Below, in pieces: positions 49,344 to 60,009 of a DNA stretch of 64,000 nt. The DNA comes from an uncultured Burkholderiales bacterium (GTDB lineage Bacteria > Pseudomonadota > Gammaproteobacteria > Burkholderiales > Burkholderiaceae_C). Under the pieces are notes generated by a model. The model was not told the origin of the DNA. It ran no database searches and worked only from the letters and a program-made list of their open reading frames with translations. Location of the stretch: NCBI GenBank assembly GCA_903910745.1, contig CAIWAO010000066.1, forward strand, positions 34,125 through 98,124, given 5' to 3'. A program made the translations under genes and the position numbers. Within the stretch, counting starts at the first letter, position 1; every line of letters starts with the position of its first letter.

Positions 49344-50702
49344 TCAAACTGTGGCATTGACCAAACAGGTCTTGTGCGCGATGTGATGTTCAAATTCATG
49401 TCTGAAGTGCTTGATCATGCCCCTTACAGGCATAGCAGCAGCATCTCCGAGTGCGCAAATCGTGCGCCCCATGATGTTCTCCGCTACGTTATCTAGCAAC
49501 TCCAAATCGCTCTCGCGACCTTCACCATTTTCTATTCTCTCAACGACCCGCCAAAGCCAACCAGTACCCTCACGGCAGGGAGTACATTGCCCGCAAGACT
49601 CGTGCATATAAAAATAAGAAAGCCTTAGCAAACTCTTAACCATGCACCTTGTCTCATCTAAAACGATGACCGCACCTGAGCCGAGCATGGAGCCTGCTTT
49701 TGCTATGCTATCGTAATCCATGGTGATGTCCATCATAATGTTGGCAGGCAACACAGGAGCAGATGAGCCGCCTGGTATGACAGCCTTCAGTGCACGTCCC
49801 CCTTTGACTCCTCCGGCCAACTCTAATAGAACTGAAAACGGCGTTCCCATTGGAATTTCGTAGTTCCCGGGGCGCTCAACATCACCACTCACTGAGAAAA
49901 TCTTGGTACCACCGTTATTTGGTTTACCGCACTCAAGATACGCCTGTCCACCGTTACGTATGATCCAAGGTACTGCTGCAAAAGTCTCAGTATTATTGAT
50001 GGTAGTAGGTTTACCGTATAAACCGTAGCTTGCGGGAAATGGTGGCTTAAATCGTGGTTGGCCTTTTTTCCCCTCCAACGACTCAAGCAGCGCAGTCTCT
50101 TCACCGCAGATGTAAGCTCCAAATCCGTGAGCTGCGTGCAACTCAAAAGAAAAATTACTCCCTAAAATGTTTGCACCTAAATACCCTGCAGCGCGCGCTT
50201 GCTCGAGAGCCTCCTCGAACCTCTCGTAAGTCGCAAATATTTCTCCATGAATGTAGTTATACCCAACGCTAATTCCCATTGCATAAGCGGCAATCGCCAT
50301 GCCTTCAATCACCGTGTGGGGATTGAACTGCATGATATCTCGGTCTTTACATGTTCCTGGTTCACCTTCATCAGAGTTACAAACCAAATACTTTTGGCCT
50401 GGAAACTGTCTGGGCATGAAACTCCACTTTAAACCTGTCGGGAAACCTGCCCCCCCACGTCCCCTAAGGCCTGATTCTTTAACTGTAGCAATCACCTGGT
50501 CTTGCGTAAGTCCCTCTCCACCGTCTTTACCCAATATCTTGCGAAGTGCTTGGTATCCGCCCCTGGCTTCATAGTCTTTAATGGACCAATTTGATCCATT
50601 CAAACCATCCAAAATTTGGGGCTTAATGTGACGACCATGAAAACAGGTCTCAACTCCAGTTGCCTTGAACTGTGAAAGAAGTCCGTTCAACGCCGCATTC
50701 AT
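49344..50702 (-). CDS. nuoF: NADH-quinone oxidoreductase subunit F
   Basis: The 452-residue NADH-binding subunit with FMN and cluster N3. The glycine-rich FMN/NADH motif [28 protein letters not shown] and the cluster motif [14 protein letters not shown] plus a final Cys in TICALGD are all present. It overlaps the nuoE stop (ATGA) by four bases. Confidence 0.98.
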   Translation of the reverse strand: MNAALNGLLSQFKATGVETCFHGRHIKPQILDGLNGSNWSIKDYEARGGYQALRKILGKDGGEGLTQDQVIATVKESGLRGRGGAGFPTGLKWSFMPRQFPGQKYLVCNSDEGEPGTCKDRDIMQFNPHTVIEGMAIAAYAMGISVGYNYIHGEIFATYERFEEALEQARAAGYLGANILGSNFSFELHAAHGFGAYICGEETALLESLEGKKGQPRFKPPFPASYGLYGKPTTINNTETFAAVPWIIRNGGQAYLECGKPNNGGTKIFSVSGDVERPGNYEIPMGTPFSVLLELAGGVKGGRALKAVIPGGSSAPVLPANIMMDITMDYDSIAKAGSMLGSGAVIVLDETRCMVKSLLRLSYFYMHESCGQCTPCREGTGWLWRVVERIENGEGRESDLELLDNVAENIMGRTICALGDAAAMPVRGMIKHFRHEFEHHIAHKTCLVNATV

Positions 50703-51256
50703 GACTGACTCCCATTAGCTGCTGTTTCTTTAAGTCCATCAATGAGTTGATCCATTTTTTCAGTGCTCATGAAACTGCACATATTGCGATCATTGACCAA
50801 TAAAACGGGTGCGTCTGCACAGGCACCCATACATTCGCCAGGTTGTAACGTAAAGAGTCCGTCTTTGGTGGTTTCACCAACTTGAATATTCAATTTTTTA
50901 CACAAATAATCAAGTGCGTTTTGACCGCCCCGGAGTTGGCAAGGTAAATTAGTACACACGTTAATTTTGTATGTCCCGGTCGGCTCTAAGTTGTACATGT
51001 TGTAAAAAGTACTTACCTCATGTACGGCCATGGGAGACATATCCAAATAACCGGACAAAAAAAGCTCATCTCCAGGACTGATAAACCCGTTTACTTGTTG
51101 AACAATCGATAGACAAGCCATCACTGCAGATTGCTTTTGATCATTCGGATATTTCGCAACTTCACGTGCAAATCTGGCCAAAACTTCAGTCGTGAATTCA
51201 CTGGGTTTAGGTTCAAGGGATTTCATATTGAAACTTGTTTTTTCTATTGCGCTCAC
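50699..51256 (-). CDS. nuoE: NADH-quinone oxidoreductase subunit E
   Basis: The 185-residue subunit carrying the 2Fe-2S cluster N1a. The four ligands are in CTNLPC (C-x4-C) and CMGAC (C-x3-C). The N-terminal helical bundle is normal, with about 20 extra residues at the start. Overlaps nuoD by four bases at its start and nuoF at its end. Confidence 0.97.
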   Translation of the reverse strand: MSAIEKTSFNMKSLEPKPSEFTTEVLARFAREVAKYPNDQKQSAVMACLSIVQQVNGFISPGDELFLSGYLDMSPMAVHEVSTFYNMYNLEPTGTYKINVCTNLPCQLRGGQNALDYLCKKLNIQVGETTKDGLFTLQPGECMGACADAPVLLVNDRNMCSFMSTEKMDQLIDGLKETAANGSQS

Positions 51257-52506
51257 CGGTCAATCTCCCCAAACACAATGTCCATCGTGCCAATTACTGC
51301 AACAGTATCCGCAATCATATGTCCCTTAGCCATCTCATCCATTGCTGCCAAATGAGGAAACCCGGGTGCTCTAATTTTTAATCTGTAAGGCTTGTTGGCG
51401 CCGTCGCTCACAATGTAGATGCCAAACTCGCCCTTAGGATGCTCTACTGCAGCGTAAGCCTCTCCTTCTGGAACATGGAACCCCTCAGTGAATAATTTGA
51501 AGTGATGGATCAGCTCTTCCATATGGGCCTTCATATCTTCTCTGTGAGGCGCTGCAATCTTATGATTATCCGTAATCACGGGACCTGGATTTTTTCTAAG
51601 CCACGCAACACATTGCTGAATAATCTTATTTGATTGACGCATCTCCTCAATACGGACCAAGTATCTGTCGTAGCAGTCACCCGTTTTGCCAACTGGAATA
51701 TCAAAATCAAGCTCTGAATAAACATCATAGGGTTGGAACTTTCTCAAATCCCAAGCCACCCCAGAGCCTCTAAGCATGGCTCCTGTAAAGCCCATACTTT
51801 TGGCCCGCTCAGGAGTCACAACTCCTATGCCAACGGTGCGCTGCTTCCAAATTCGGTTATCCGTCAAAAGCGTCTCATACTCATCAACAAATGCCGGGAA
51901 ACGTTGAGTGAAATCATCTACAAAGTCCAACAAACTTCCGGACCTGTTGCTATTGAGTTTCTCTATTGCCTTAGCATTTTTAATCTTACTGACCTGATAC
52001 TGCGGCATATGATCTGGCAAATCACGGTATACGCCGCCTGGCCTAAAGTAAGCCGCGTGCATTCTGGCGCCAGAGACTGCCTCATACATATCAAACAGAT
52101 CCTCACGCTCTCTGAAGCAATAGATCAAAATATTCATAGCTCCACAATCAAAACCGTGACAGCCAAGCCATAACAAATGATTGAGCAGTCTCGTTATCTC
52201 TGCAAACATCACCCTTATATATTGGGCACGTTTAGGAACCTCTAAACCCAGCAACTTCTCGATCGCCAAACAGTAAGCATGCTCATTGCTCATCATGGAT
52301 ACGTAATCTAGTCGGTCCATGTAGGGCAAGGACTGTATGTAAGTTTTATGCTCCGCCAGTTTTTCAGTGGCACGGTGCAATAGTCCGATGTGTGGGTCAG
52401 CGCGCTGGACAACCTCACCGTCTAGCTCAAGCACTAGCCTGAGCACTCCGTGGGCTGCAGGGTGTTGAGGTCCTAAGTTTAGGGTGTAATTTTTAATATC
52501 TGGCAT
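51253..52506 (-). CDS. nuoD: NADH-quinone oxidoreductase subunit D
   Basis: The 417-residue 49-kDa-type subunit forming the quinone site with NuoB. It begins with the conserved [15 protein letters not shown], which has the His pair at the quinone headgroup, and includes [11 protein letters not shown] and the C-terminal [13 protein letters not shown] with [10 protein letters not shown] 65-base gap separates it from nuoC, larger than the other joins in this operon half. Confidence 0.98.
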   Translation of the reverse strand: MPDIKNYTLNLGPQHPAAHGVLRLVLELDGEVVQRADPHIGLLHRATEKLAEHKTYIQSLPYMDRLDYVSMMSNEHAYCLAIEKLLGLEVPKRAQYIRVMFAEITRLLNHLLWLGCHGFDCGAMNILIYCFREREDLFDMYEAVSGARMHAAYFRPGGVYRDLPDHMPQYQVSKIKNAKAIEKLNSNRSGSLLDFVDDFTQRFPAFVDEYETLLTDNRIWKQRTVGIGVVTPERAKSMGFTGAMLRGSGVAWDLRKFQPYDVYSELDFDIPVGKTGDCYDRYLVRIEEMRQSNKIIQQCVAWLRKNPGPVITDNHKIAAPHREDMKAHMEELIHHFKLFTEGFHVPEGEAYAAVEHPKGEFGIYIVSDGANKPYRLKIRAPGFPHLAAMDEMAKGHMIADTVAVIGTMDIVFGEIDR

Positions 52507-52571
52507 GGTATTCAGTGCATTTACTTGGATTGGATGAGGGAATCATCAATCAAAGCCTAGTAACGAGTTAC

Positions 52572-53183
52572 TCAGTGCAGTCCCCCGTAGTTATCTTCAC
52601 GAATGATACGTGGCGTAATCTCTCTGGGTTCAATCGTCACGGGCTGATAAATAACGCGTTTTTGTTCAGCGTCATATCTCATCTCCACATGACCAGACAA
52701 GGGGAAGTCTTTTCTAAACGGATGACCAATGAACCCGTAGTCAGTCAAAATTCTACGAAGATCTTCATGCCCCTCAAAGATGACTCCGTATAAATCAAAC
52801 GCTTCACGTTCATACCAATTAGCAGAACTCCAAATGGTGCTCACGGTTGATACACGGGGCAAATCTGAAGATTCTGCAAAAACCCTAACGCGCAATCTAA
52901 AGTTATGCACTATGGATAGTAAATGAGTTACTACAGCAAAACGCGGCAAATCCGAAAAAGAACTTTGTGCACCTTCCTTGTAAGTTGAGTAATCGACAGC
53001 ACACAAATCAATCAACTGCTCAAAAGCAAGACTTGGCTCTGAGCTTAGAGTTTGACAAACCCCGAAATAATCAAAAGCAGAGACTGTGAGGGTCAACTCC
53101 CCCAAAGCGCTATCCAAGGTTTTAATCTTGTCACCCAAAATTTCATTTAGTGTTTTGCTCAAATTATCCAAAGACAGTGTCAT
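52572..53183 (-). CDS. nuoC: NADH-quinone oxidoreductase subunit C
   Basis: The 203-residue 30-kDa-type subunit. Characteristic segments are [17 protein letters not shown] and [20 protein letters not shown], near the C-terminus. It is a separate gene, not fused to nuoD as in Escherichia coli, which is the normal state in betaproteobacteria. Follows nuoB after 18 bases. Confidence 0.97.
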   Translation of the reverse strand: MTLSLDNLSKTLNEILGDKIKTLDSALGELTLTVSAFDYFGVCQTLSSEPSLAFEQLIDLCAVDYSTYKEGAQSSFSDLPRFAVVTHLLSIVHNFRLRVRVFAESSDLPRVSTVSTIWSSANWYEREAFDLYGVIFEGHEDLRRILTDYGFIGHPFRKDFPLSGHVEMRYDAEQKRVIYQPVTIEPREITPRIIREDNYGGLH

Positions 53184-53201
53184 ATGCTTGTACCTTTAGA
53201 C

Positions 53202-53678
53202 TTATCTTGCAATCGTATTTTCACGACGAATTTTTGTTTGTAGCTGCAAAATCCCATAAAGCAACGCCTCTGCTGTTGGCGGACACCCGGGCACATAAAC
53301 ATCTACTGGAACTATACGGTCACAGCCCCTGACAACAGAATAACTGTAATGATAGTAACCCCCACCATTGGCGCATGAGCCCATTGACAGAACCCATCTG
53401 GGTTCAGACATTTGGTCGTAGACTTTGCGAAGTGCGGGAGCCATTTTGTTACAAAGTGTTCCAGCCACAATCATTAAATCTGATTGCCTTGGGCTTGGGC
53501 GAAAAAGCATTCCAAACCTGTCAATGTCGTAGCGAGATGCACCTGCGTGCATCATCTCAACTGCACAACATGCCAATCCAAAAGTCATAGGCCAAAGTGA
53601 ACCAGTCTTCGCCCAGTTCACTACTGAGTCGTATGAAGTTGTTATGAAGCCTTCTTTAAATACACCATCAAGAGACAT
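53202..53678 (-). CDS. nuoB: NADH-quinone oxidoreductase subunit B
   Basis: The 158-residue subunit with the terminal cluster N2. The ligands are visible as the tandem pair Cys37-Cys38 in [13 protein letters not shown], Cys102 in [10 protein letters not shown] and Cys132 in [20 protein letters not shown] is another family hallmark. nuoA ends three bases upstream. Confidence 0.98.
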   Translation of the reverse strand: MSLDGVFKEGFITTSYDSVVNWAKTGSLWPMTFGLACCAVEMMHAGASRYDIDRFGMLFRPSPRQSDLMIVAGTLCNKMAPALRKVYDQMSEPRWVLSMGSCANGGGYYHYSYSVVRGCDRIVPVDVYVPGCPPTAEALLYGILQLQTKIRRENTIAR

Positions 53679-53681
53679 GAT

Positions 53682-54041
53682 TTATTCCCAGTCAAGGGCC
53701 CCTTTTTTCCATTCGTAGGCAAAACCAACTACTAAAATACCTAAAAAAATCATCATCGAAATAAAACCAACTAAGCCTACTTCTTTTAAAGCAATGGCCC
53801 ACGGAAATAAGAACGCAATTTCCAAATCAAATAAGATAAAAAGGATGGCAACCAAGTAGTAGCGCACATCGAATTGCATTCGAGCGTCCTCGAAGGCTTC
53901 GAATCCACACTCGTAAGGAGAGTTTTTTTCCTCATCAGGTTTATTGGGGCCTAAAAAGTGGCCTATCACCTGCGGAGCGACCCCGACTAGGAGTCCAATC
54001 AAAATAAACAAAAGGACGGGTAGATATTGAACTAAATTCAT
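53682..54041 (-). CDS. nuoA: NADH-quinone oxidoreductase subunit A
   Basis: The 119-residue membrane subunit with three helices at the quinone-chamber junction. The loop segment [20 protein letters not shown] (starting near residue 43) is the conserved part. It is the first gene of the nuo operon, 53 bases after the tRNA-Leu gene; transcripts from secG probably read through the tRNA. Confidence 0.97.
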   Translation of the reverse strand: MNLVQYLPVLLFILIGLLVGVAPQVIGHFLGPNKPDEEKNSPYECGFEAFEDARMQFDVRYYLVAILFILFDLEIAFLFPWAIALKEVGLVGFISMMIFLGILVVGFAYEWKKGALDWE

Positions 54042-54094
54042 TCCGATTTCACAACTTAATTGTGTGTCCGTTTTGCATTCATATAAAAAAACTT

Positions 54095-54179
54095 TGGTGC
54101 CGTCGGCGAGACTCGAACTCGCACAGCTTTCGCCACTACCCCCTCAAGATAGCGTGTCTACCAATTTCACCACGACGGC
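54095..54179 (-). tRNA. tRNA-Leu (anticodon GAG)
   Basis: On the minus strand an 85-base tRNA with encoded CCA. The acceptor GCCGTCG pairs with CGACGGC, discriminator A; the anticodon arm is CTATC-TTGAGGG-GGTAG with GAG in the loop; a long variable arm and the T-arm GCGAGTTCGAGTCTCGC follow. The position between secG and nuoA is the same in many Burkholderiales. Confidence 0.95.
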
Positions 54180-54294
54180 ATGTTACTTTTATGAAAAAAC
54201 AGTCAAATTAACTGTCCCCTCAGCTCAACTCGAGAGTTTACCCTAAATGCCCAGTCCTCAAGAGTAAAAGCTCAAATTCAACCTGTAAATTTCC

Positions 54295-54723
54295 TCACTT
54301 TTTCGGAATCTGGTTTGAAGTCTCCGCAGAAGTTGCACTGGGTACGGGACTGCTTGGAACTGATGCATCATTTTTCTGTGCAGGAGTAGCGCCAGGGATT
54401 TGGTTGCTAATGTCGTTGGCATCAGGAGGAGCTACTTTAACGGGAGCTCCAAGTCCCTCTAAAACACTCCCAGTTCTTGCAGCTTGCGGCTGACCAAAAA
54501 AAGCAAGTCCCAGAGTTGAAACAAAGAAAACAGCCGCTAGTACAGCAGTGCTTCGGGAAAGAAAGTTTGCCCCTCCAGTTGCACCAAAAAGGCTACCAGA
54601 GCTTCCACTCCCAAAGGCTGCGCCCATATCTGCACCCTTGCCGTGCTGTAATAAGATTAGGCCAATCATGGCGAGCGCTGACAAAATTTGAATCAAAATA
54701 ATAATGTTTATAACCCAATTCAT
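54295..54723 (-). CDS. secG: preprotein translocase subunit SecG
   Basis: SecG supports SecYEG protein export. The 142-residue product has two membrane helices (about residues 4-24 and 55-75) separated by the conserved LLQHGKGADMGAAFGSGSSG-type loop (in part), and a Pro/Ala/Ser-rich C-terminal tail of about 55 residues. It lies between tpiA and tRNA-Leu. Confidence 0.95.
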   Translation of the reverse strand: MNWVINIIILIQILSALAMIGLILLQHGKGADMGAAFGSGSSGSLFGATGGANFLSRSTAVLAAVFFVSTLGLAFFGQPQAARTGSVLEGLGAPVKVAPPDANDISNQIPGATPAQKNDASVPSSPVPSATSAETSNQIPKK

Positions 54724-54775
54724 TTGAATACTCCGAAATAATTCTTAATTAACTAAGATTGCTTAAATTTAAAAC

Positions 54776-55558
54776 TTAGACAGCTGAAATGATTGACAAA
54801 AAGTCTACAGCCTTCAATGAGGCCCCTCCAATCAATCCACCGTCTATATCCTCTTGACTCAGGAGCGCTTTTGCATTTTTGGGATTCATACTTCCACCGT
54901 ACAAAATGCGTATCTTTTTGGCGCCTTCACCCCCTGCCGCAACCAGTTGCGCCCTAAGCACTGAGTGCACCTCCTGTGCCTGCTCCGGGCTAGCGGTAAG
55001 CCCTGTTCCAATAGCCCAGACAGGCTCATAAGCAAGCACGATTTCACTGATACAGTGCCCGTTTAAATGTATCACTGCTGCAAGTTGACGCTTGACCACG
55101 GCCTCAGTCATCCCTGATTCTCGTTCTTCTTTTGTCTCTCCAACGCACACGATCGGTGTCAAACCTGCTGCCAAGGCCCTTTGCGCTTTAATCGCAACAA
55201 GTTGATCTGATTCATGATGAAACTGCCTACGCTCAGAGTGACCTACGATCACATAGGAGACTCCAAATTCCTTAAGCATGGAAACTGAGATCTCACCCGT
55301 GTAGGCACCACTTTCATGTGCAGATACGTCTTGGGAACCCAAAGCAATTAAAGCATCAGATCTAGCAAGATCACCTGGGTTAGCTTCGTTGATTTGAGTC
55401 TTAACTTGTTGTAGATACACAAAGGGTACGCACACGGCGGTATCACAAACTTCAGCTCGCAAATCTGTGCGAAGAAGTTCAGCCATCAAATGGAAATTAG
55501 ACTGGGCAGACCCATTCATTTTCCAATTACCGACGATGAGTTTTTTGCTTTGCGCCAT
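54776..55558 (-). CDS. tpiA: triosephosphate isomerase
   Basis: TpiA interconverts dihydroxyacetone phosphate and glyceraldehyde 3-phosphate. The 260-residue TIM-barrel product shows Lys13 in GNWKMNG, the catalytic His in VIVGHSERRQF, the catalytic Glu in LAYEPVWAIGTG with the flexible loop after it, and LYGGSMNPKNA with GGASL for phosphate binding. It is 52 bases upstream of secG, the common arrangement. Confidence 0.97.
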   Translation of the reverse strand: MAQSKKLIVGNWKMNGSAQSNFHLMAELLRTDLRAEVCDTAVCVPFVYLQQVKTQINEANPGDLARSDALIALGSQDVSAHESGAYTGEISVSMLKEFGVSYVIVGHSERRQFHHESDQLVAIKAQRALAAGLTPIVCVGETKEERESGMTEAVVKRQLAAVIHLNGHCISEIVLAYEPVWAIGTGLTASPEQAQEVHSVLRAQLVAAGGEGAKKIRILYGGSMNPKNAKALLSQEDIDGGLIGGASLKAVDFLSIISAV

Positions 55559-55602
55559 TTGCTTTTAGTTAAAACTATAAAAAATTCAAACTTAATTTAA
55601 GG

Positions 55603-55639
55603 AACTAAAAAAAGGCAGCTTTTAACTCCTTTTTTTAGT
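55603..55639. terminator. A/T-rich inverted repeat between pnp and tpiA
   Basis: AACTAAAAAAAGG and CCTTTTTTAGTT form a 12-bp stem with one bulged A and a 12-base loop. In the minus direction (pnp) GG/CC is followed by a seven-T run, so it can work as an intrinsic terminator. Confidence 0.5.
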
Positions 55640-55660
55640 TAGTACCTCACAAACAAGTGA

Positions 55661-57868
55661 TCATTCTTGATGGTGCTTTTGCTCATGATCATCAGCGGGT
55701 TTCCCGGAATGGTCATGAGAAGCATGGGCTTCATGTGAATCGCTAGAAGGTGTTTCATTAACCTGCGGCGCAGGTGCACGCTCAGATAAGGCCTTCATGG
55801 ACAACTTAACACGTCCTTTTTCATCAGTTTCCATCACTTTAACTCGAACAATTTGTCCCTCAGCAAGAACATCGCTAACTTTAGCGATACGCTCATGACT
55901 AATTTGACTGATGTGCAGTAAACCGTCTTTTCCAGGCAATAAATTGATCAGTGCACCAAAATCTAAAATCTTGGTAACCGGTCCTTCATAAATCTTTCCG
56001 ATTTCAACCTCTGCTGTGATCTCCTCAATTCGGCGCTTAGCCTCCTCCGCTTTAGATCCTTCGCTTGAGGCAATGGTGATAACTCCGTCCTCGGAGATAT
56101 CGATTTGTGTACCAGTTTCCTCAGTCAATGCACGAATCGTTGCGCCACCTTTACCAATCACATCTCTGATTTTCTCAGGATTGATCTTCATGGTGTACAA
56201 ACGTGGGGCAAAGTTACTGATTTCTGTGTTGGCAGATCCCATCGTCTCTTGCATGATTCCAAGAATATGAAGGCGAGCCTCCTTGGCCTGCGCCAAAGCG
56301 ACTTGCATAATCTCTTGGGTGATGCCTTGGATTTTGATGTCCATTTGCAAAGCAGTAATACCGTTAGGAGTTCCAGCAACTTTAAAGTCCATATCTCCAA
56401 GGTGATCTTCATCGCCTAAGATGTCGGTCAACACTGCAAAACGGTTCTCTTCCTTGATGAGTCCCATTGCAATACCTGCGACGTGAGCTTTCATTGGAAC
56501 TCCGGCATCCATTAGCGATAAACATCCGCCGCAAACTGAGGCCATGGAGGATGAGCCATTGGACTCAGTAATCTCAGACACCACACGCACAGTGTAAGGA
56601 AACTCCTCCTTAGTTGGCAAACAGGCTACGAGTGCACGCTTGGCCAAACGGCCGTGACCGATTTCACGACGTTTAGTGCTGCCCATACGGCCCACCTCAC
56701 CAGTTGCAAAGGGAGGCATGTTGTAATGAAACATGAATCTATCTTCGAATTCGCCGGCCAAAGCGTCAATACGCTGCGCATCACGATCCGTACCAAGGGT
56801 TGAAATCACCAAGGCCTGAGTCTCACCTCTAGTGAACAATGCTGATCCATGAGTGCGTGGCAAAACACCTGTACGAATCTCAATTGGGCGAACAGTACGA
56901 GTATCGCGACCATCTATACGTGGTTCACCAGACAGGATTTGTCCACGAACGATACGAGCTTCAATTTCAAACAAAAGGTTATCCACCTTTATGGAATCAA
57001 ATTCAAGACCCGCTTGAGTCAAACCGGCTTTGACGGCCGCATAGGCCTCACGACATGCCTGGGTTCTAGCTTGCTTGTTACGGATTTGATAAGCTGCGTG
57101 CAAAGGCTCTTGAGCAAGAGCCTTGACTTTGCCTTCAAACTCTTCATCTCTTGCAGGAGCGACCCATTCCCATACAGGTTTACCTGCATCTTTGACCAAA
57201 TCATGAATTGCGTCAATAACTGTTTTGCCGTGTTGGTGACCAAACATTACCGCGCCTAACATGACCTCTTCAGAAAGTTGTTGCGCCTCAGACTCAACCA
57301 TTAGAACGGCCGTCTCAGTCCCAGCAACAACCAACTCCATGATGCTGTCTTTGCGTTGTGTTTGCCCAGGATTGAGCACATACTCACCATTGATATAGCC
57401 CACACGAGCTGCGCCTATAGGTCCATTGAATGGGACACCTGAAATTGACAATGCAGCAGATGCACCGATCATTGCAGCAATATCAGCATCGACTTCGGGA
57501 TTCAATGACATTGTGTGAATAACAACGTGAACTTCGTTGTAAAACCCTTCAGGAAACAACGGACGGATTGGCCTATCAATCAATCGACTGGTAAGTGTCT
57601 CCAATTCACTGGGCTTTGCTTCACGCTTAAAAAAACTTCCTGGAATCTTACCTGCAGCATAAGTCTTCTCTATGTAATCGACGGTCAAAGGAAAGAAGTC
57701 CTGACCAGGCTTTGATGATTTAGAGGCAACAACTGTTGCGAGAACAACGGTTCCTTCAATATCTACGATAACTGCGCCTGATGCTTGACGCGCAATTTCA
57801 CCGGTTTCCATGGTGACTTTATGTTGCCCCCACTGAAAAGTTTTGGTAACTTTATTAAAAAGTGACAT
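55661..57868 (-). CDS. pnp: polyribonucleotide nucleotidyltransferase (PNPase)
   Basis: PNPase is a 3'-5' phosphorolytic exoribonuclease of RNA decay. The 735-residue product has two RNase PH domains (catalytic [17 protein letters not shown] near residue 490, [10 protein letters not shown] near 85), then a KH domain ([15 protein letters not shown]) and an S1 domain ([18 protein letters not shown]). The C-terminal 35 residues are rich in His, Asp and Ser ([18 protein letters not shown]), unlike the acidic RNase E-binding tail of other proteins. Its leader contains a long hairpin. Confidence 0.98.
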   Translation of the reverse strand: MSLFNKVTKTFQWGQHKVTMETGEIARQASGAVIVDIEGTVVLATVVASKSSKPGQDFFPLTVDYIEKTYAAGKIPGSFFKREAKPSELETLTSRLIDRPIRPLFPEGFYNEVHVVIHTMSLNPEVDADIAAMIGASAALSISGVPFNGPIGAARVGYINGEYVLNPGQTQRKDSIMELVVAGTETAVLMVESEAQQLSEEVMLGAVMFGHQHGKTVIDAIHDLVKDAGKPVWEWVAPARDEEFEGKVKALAQEPLHAAYQIRNKQARTQACREAYAAVKAGLTQAGLEFDSIKVDNLLFEIEARIVRGQILSGEPRIDGRDTRTVRPIEIRTGVLPRTHGSALFTRGETQALVISTLGTDRDAQRIDALAGEFEDRFMFHYNMPPFATGEVGRMGSTKRREIGHGRLAKRALVACLPTKEEFPYTVRVVSEITESNGSSSMASVCGGCLSLMDAGVPMKAHVAGIAMGLIKEENRFAVLTDILGDEDHLGDMDFKVAGTPNGITALQMDIKIQGITQEIMQVALAQAKEARLHILGIMQETMGSANTEISNFAPRLYTMKINPEKIRDVIGKGGATIRALTEETGTQIDISEDGVITIASSEGSKAEEAKRRIEEITAEVEIGKIYEGPVTKILDFGALINLLPGKDGLLHISQISHERIAKVSDVLAEGQIVRVKVMETDEKGRVKLSMKALSERAPAPQVNETPSSDSHEAHASHDHSGKPADDHEQKHHQE

Positions 57869-57954
57869 GTGTAATCTCCAATAACTAAAAGATAAAGGCT
57901 TTAGGGCCGCCTTAAAGAGGCCAGGAGAAGAAAAGAATTACCAGAACACGATGC

Positions 57955-58012
57955 CATTCCAAAAGACTTGCAATTCATTATTGAATTTGCAAAAAACGAA
58001 TCTTTTGGAATG
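57955..58012 (-). promoter_or_regulatory. pnp: long hairpin in the pnp leader
   Basis: CATTCCAAAAGA (57955-57966) and its complement (58001-58012) form a perfect 12-bp stem; the interior contains a second stem, TTGCAATTCA with TGAATTTGCAA, with one bulge. It starts about 87 bases before the pnp ATG and lies downstream of the rpsO terminator. In Escherichia coli a leader hairpin cut by RNase III is the basis of pnp autoregulation; the same role is inferred here. Confidence 0.6.
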
Positions 58013-58066
58013 ACACAGCTTCAGCCCTGCTAACACTCTTACCTACTCCACCAAATGAAACATACC

Positions 58067-58109
58067 TAAAAAAAACAAAACGCCTGAGCTATTGTCTAAC
58101 TCAGGCGTT
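58067..58109 (-). terminator. intrinsic terminator of rpsO
   Basis: On the minus strand AACGCCTGAG, an 11-base loop, CTCAGGCGTT and then TTGTTTTTTTT follow the rpsO stop by 50 bases. The 10-bp stem is perfect. A strong terminator, so pnp needs its own promoter or read-through. Confidence 0.88.
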
Positions 58110-58158
58110 GATCTTTAAGACATATTCAAAATTTTTTTACTCTAATGTAAAAAATTAA

Positions 58159-58422
58159 TTACTTGCGAAGACCTAATTTGGCGATCAACTGTGTGTATCG
58201 ATCAGCGTCCTTAGATTTCAAATAATCTAATAACTTACGACGACGACTTACCATGCGTAGAAGTCCACGGCGCCCGTGATGATCTTTAGCATGAGTTTTA
58301 AAATGGGGGGTCAACTCATTGATACGAGCTGTTAAAAGGGCGACCTGTACCTCAGGACTCCCAGTATCGTTTGCACTGCGTGCATTAGCCTTAACGACTT
58401 CGGACGTTTGTTGAATATTCAT
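58159..58422 (-). CDS. rpsO: 30S ribosomal protein S15
   Basis: S15 binds 16S rRNA early in 30S assembly. The 87-residue product has the family features [43 protein letters not shown] (in part) and ends [11 protein letters not shown]. The ATG at 58422 with GGAAAA upstream is used; an earlier in-frame start adds ten residues unlike S15. Confidence 0.97.
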   Translation of the reverse strand: MNIQQTSEVVKANARSANDTGSPEVQVALLTARINELTPHFKTHAKDHHGRRGLLRMVSRRRKLLDYLKSKDADRYTQLIAKLGLRK

Positions 58423-58525
58423 TGTTTTTCCAAAAAGTTTTACAAGCGCCAACAGCCGGAAATGCCAGAAGGCGTGATTGATTGACTCGAACGACTTCTT
58501 TCGAAATCCCTTAAATCAACCAGAA

Positions 58526-58554
58526 ATTATAACCTACCAACCTATTCTTAATAA
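58526..58554 (-). promoter_or_regulatory. candidate rpsO promoter
   Basis: On the minus strand TTATTA (58554-58549), a 17-bp spacer and a perfect TATAAT (58531-58526) lie about 105 bases upstream of rpsO. The leader contains CGCC and GGCG inverted repeats that could form the S15-binding structure known for autoregulation in other bacteria. Confidence 0.5.
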
Positions 58555-58635
58555 CTAAAGTAGACAATGAACGTATGTATCTGCATTAAATGACTAAGAT
58601 TCGAATCAATAGATCTTAAAAATAGTACTTAATGA

Positions 58636-59808
58636 CTAAAATCTAGAGTTTGTTTCTAACCATTCGTTTAATCTCCCGATACCTTGAGTCAGTCTCAATG
58701 GATCCTTTGAAGCAAAACACCACCTAAACCAATCACGGGACTCTGGAGCGAATGCTTCTCCAGGGGCAATTCCAAGACCGACGTCAAGAACCAACCTTTT
58801 AGCAACATCTAAGGAATCTTTATATCCGTTGATCTTAAAAAAAGCGTACATTCCTCCCCTTGGTGAAGCAAGCTCAATACCTTGGATCTTTCCAAGGCTT
58901 GAGCAAAGCGTATCCCGACATAACTTAAGGTGTGATACCACGCGGGGTGTCACCTCATCACAGCGTTGGATTGCAACCACGCCCGCTCTTTGCGTGAATA
59001 AACTGGCGCATGAAGTATTAAATTCAATTAATTTCCCTATGCTATTTAGAGCATACTCCGGCACAACCATCCAACCTAGGCGCCAACCCGTCATCAAAAA
59101 ACTCTTTGAAAAACTGTGTACAACAATCAGTTTATCGTTGGGATCACAAATATCCAAAAAACTTGGAGCACAGCCATTTTCTGTTTTTTCGTAATATAAA
59201 TTTTCATACACCTCATCCGCCAAGATCCAAATTCCTTTTTCTCGGCAGTGTTTCAAAATTGTTTCTTGCTCGCGTCTTGTAAGAGTCCACCCCGTTGGAT
59301 TATTGGGAGCGTTTAGTATCAACAACTTAACAGAAGAAGTAAGGGCTGCAATTAACTTGTCCATATCCAACTCCCAAAGGCCAGCCCTAGGACTTAGTGA
59401 AACGTGCTTTAAATGGGCTCCCATGATCGTTGCTTGGGCACACAAGTTGGGCCATAACGGGGAAATAACCACGACCTCGTCGCCTGGGGAAACCAGGGCT
59501 TGAGCGGCAATCATCAAAGCGCTGACACCTCCAGTGGTCACAGCAACTCGGCCCATTCCTACGCTGGCTACTCCGTGGCGCTTACTCATTTCATTTGCAA
59601 TACATTGCCTAAGCTCAGGGAGACCTAAATTATGGGTATAAAAAGTCTCTCCCCTCTCCAAGGACTCAACAGCTGCACGGCGAATAAACTCAGGAGTAAC
59701 CTCATCACTCTCTCCAAACCAAAAAGCTAGAACATCGGTTTTATCCATGGCAGCATTTGCAACTTCTCGTATTTTGGATTCTTCTAGATTTTCTATAAGT
59801 GAGCGCAT
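58636..59808 (-). CDS. PLP-dependent class I/II aminotransferase
   Basis: A 390-residue aminotransferase of fold type I. Landmarks are YTHNLGLPELRQCIA, the PLP contact region LNAPNNPTGWTL, the Asp in ILADEVYENL and the Schiff-base Lys in SFSKSFLMTGWRLGW. It is close to aspartate- and branched amino acid-type enzymes of class I; substrate unclear. It is isolated: rpsO is 213 bases downstream and hsp20 divergent upstream with 250 bases between starts. Confidence 0.92.
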   Translation of the reverse strand: MRSLIENLEESKIREVANAAMDKTDVLAFWFGESDEVTPEFIRRAAVESLERGETFYTHNLGLPELRQCIANEMSKRHGVASVGMGRVAVTTGGVSALMIAAQALVSPGDEVVVISPLWPNLCAQATIMGAHLKHVSLSPRAGLWELDMDKLIAALTSSVKLLILNAPNNPTGWTLTRREQETILKHCREKGIWILADEVYENLYYEKTENGCAPSFLDICDPNDKLIVVHSFSKSFLMTGWRLGWMVVPEYALNSIGKLIEFNTSCASLFTQRAGVVAIQRCDEVTPRVVSHLKLCRDTLCSSLGKIQGIELASPRGGMYAFFKINGYKDSLDVAKRLVLDVGLGIAPGEAFAPESRDWFRWCFASKDPLRLTQGIGRLNEWLETNSRF

Positions 59809-59931
59809 GATTAAATAATTATTTAGTTGATAAGTTAATTTTTATACTGGAAAATTATAAATCCCCCCTAAATAGGGCGGATTCAGTCTATTTCAAGAGA
59901 AAAGCATTAAAAATATTGTTTCCCAAAACAC

Positions 59932-59960
59932 CTTGAATTTTATACCCCCTATGCCCACTT
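59932..59960 (+). promoter_or_regulatory. candidate heat-shock (sigma-32) promoter of hsp20
   Basis: CTTGAA (59932-59937) and GCCCACTT (59953-59960) are separated by 15 bases, close to the sigma-32 pattern CTTGAA-N13-15-CCCCATTT, with six of eight -10 positions matching. It would give a leader of about 90 bases. Elsewhere in this 250-base gap there is a CCCTA/TAGGG palindrome near 59866-59877. Confidence 0.4.
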
Positions 59961-60009
59961 ACATTGCATACGAGTAAGGCCTAAAAAACCAAACAGGTAT
60001 ATTAAATTG

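Noticed and set aside
59932..59954. Alternative heat-shock promoter using CCCCCTAT as the -10
   Set aside because: The spacer to CTTGAA would be only seven bases.
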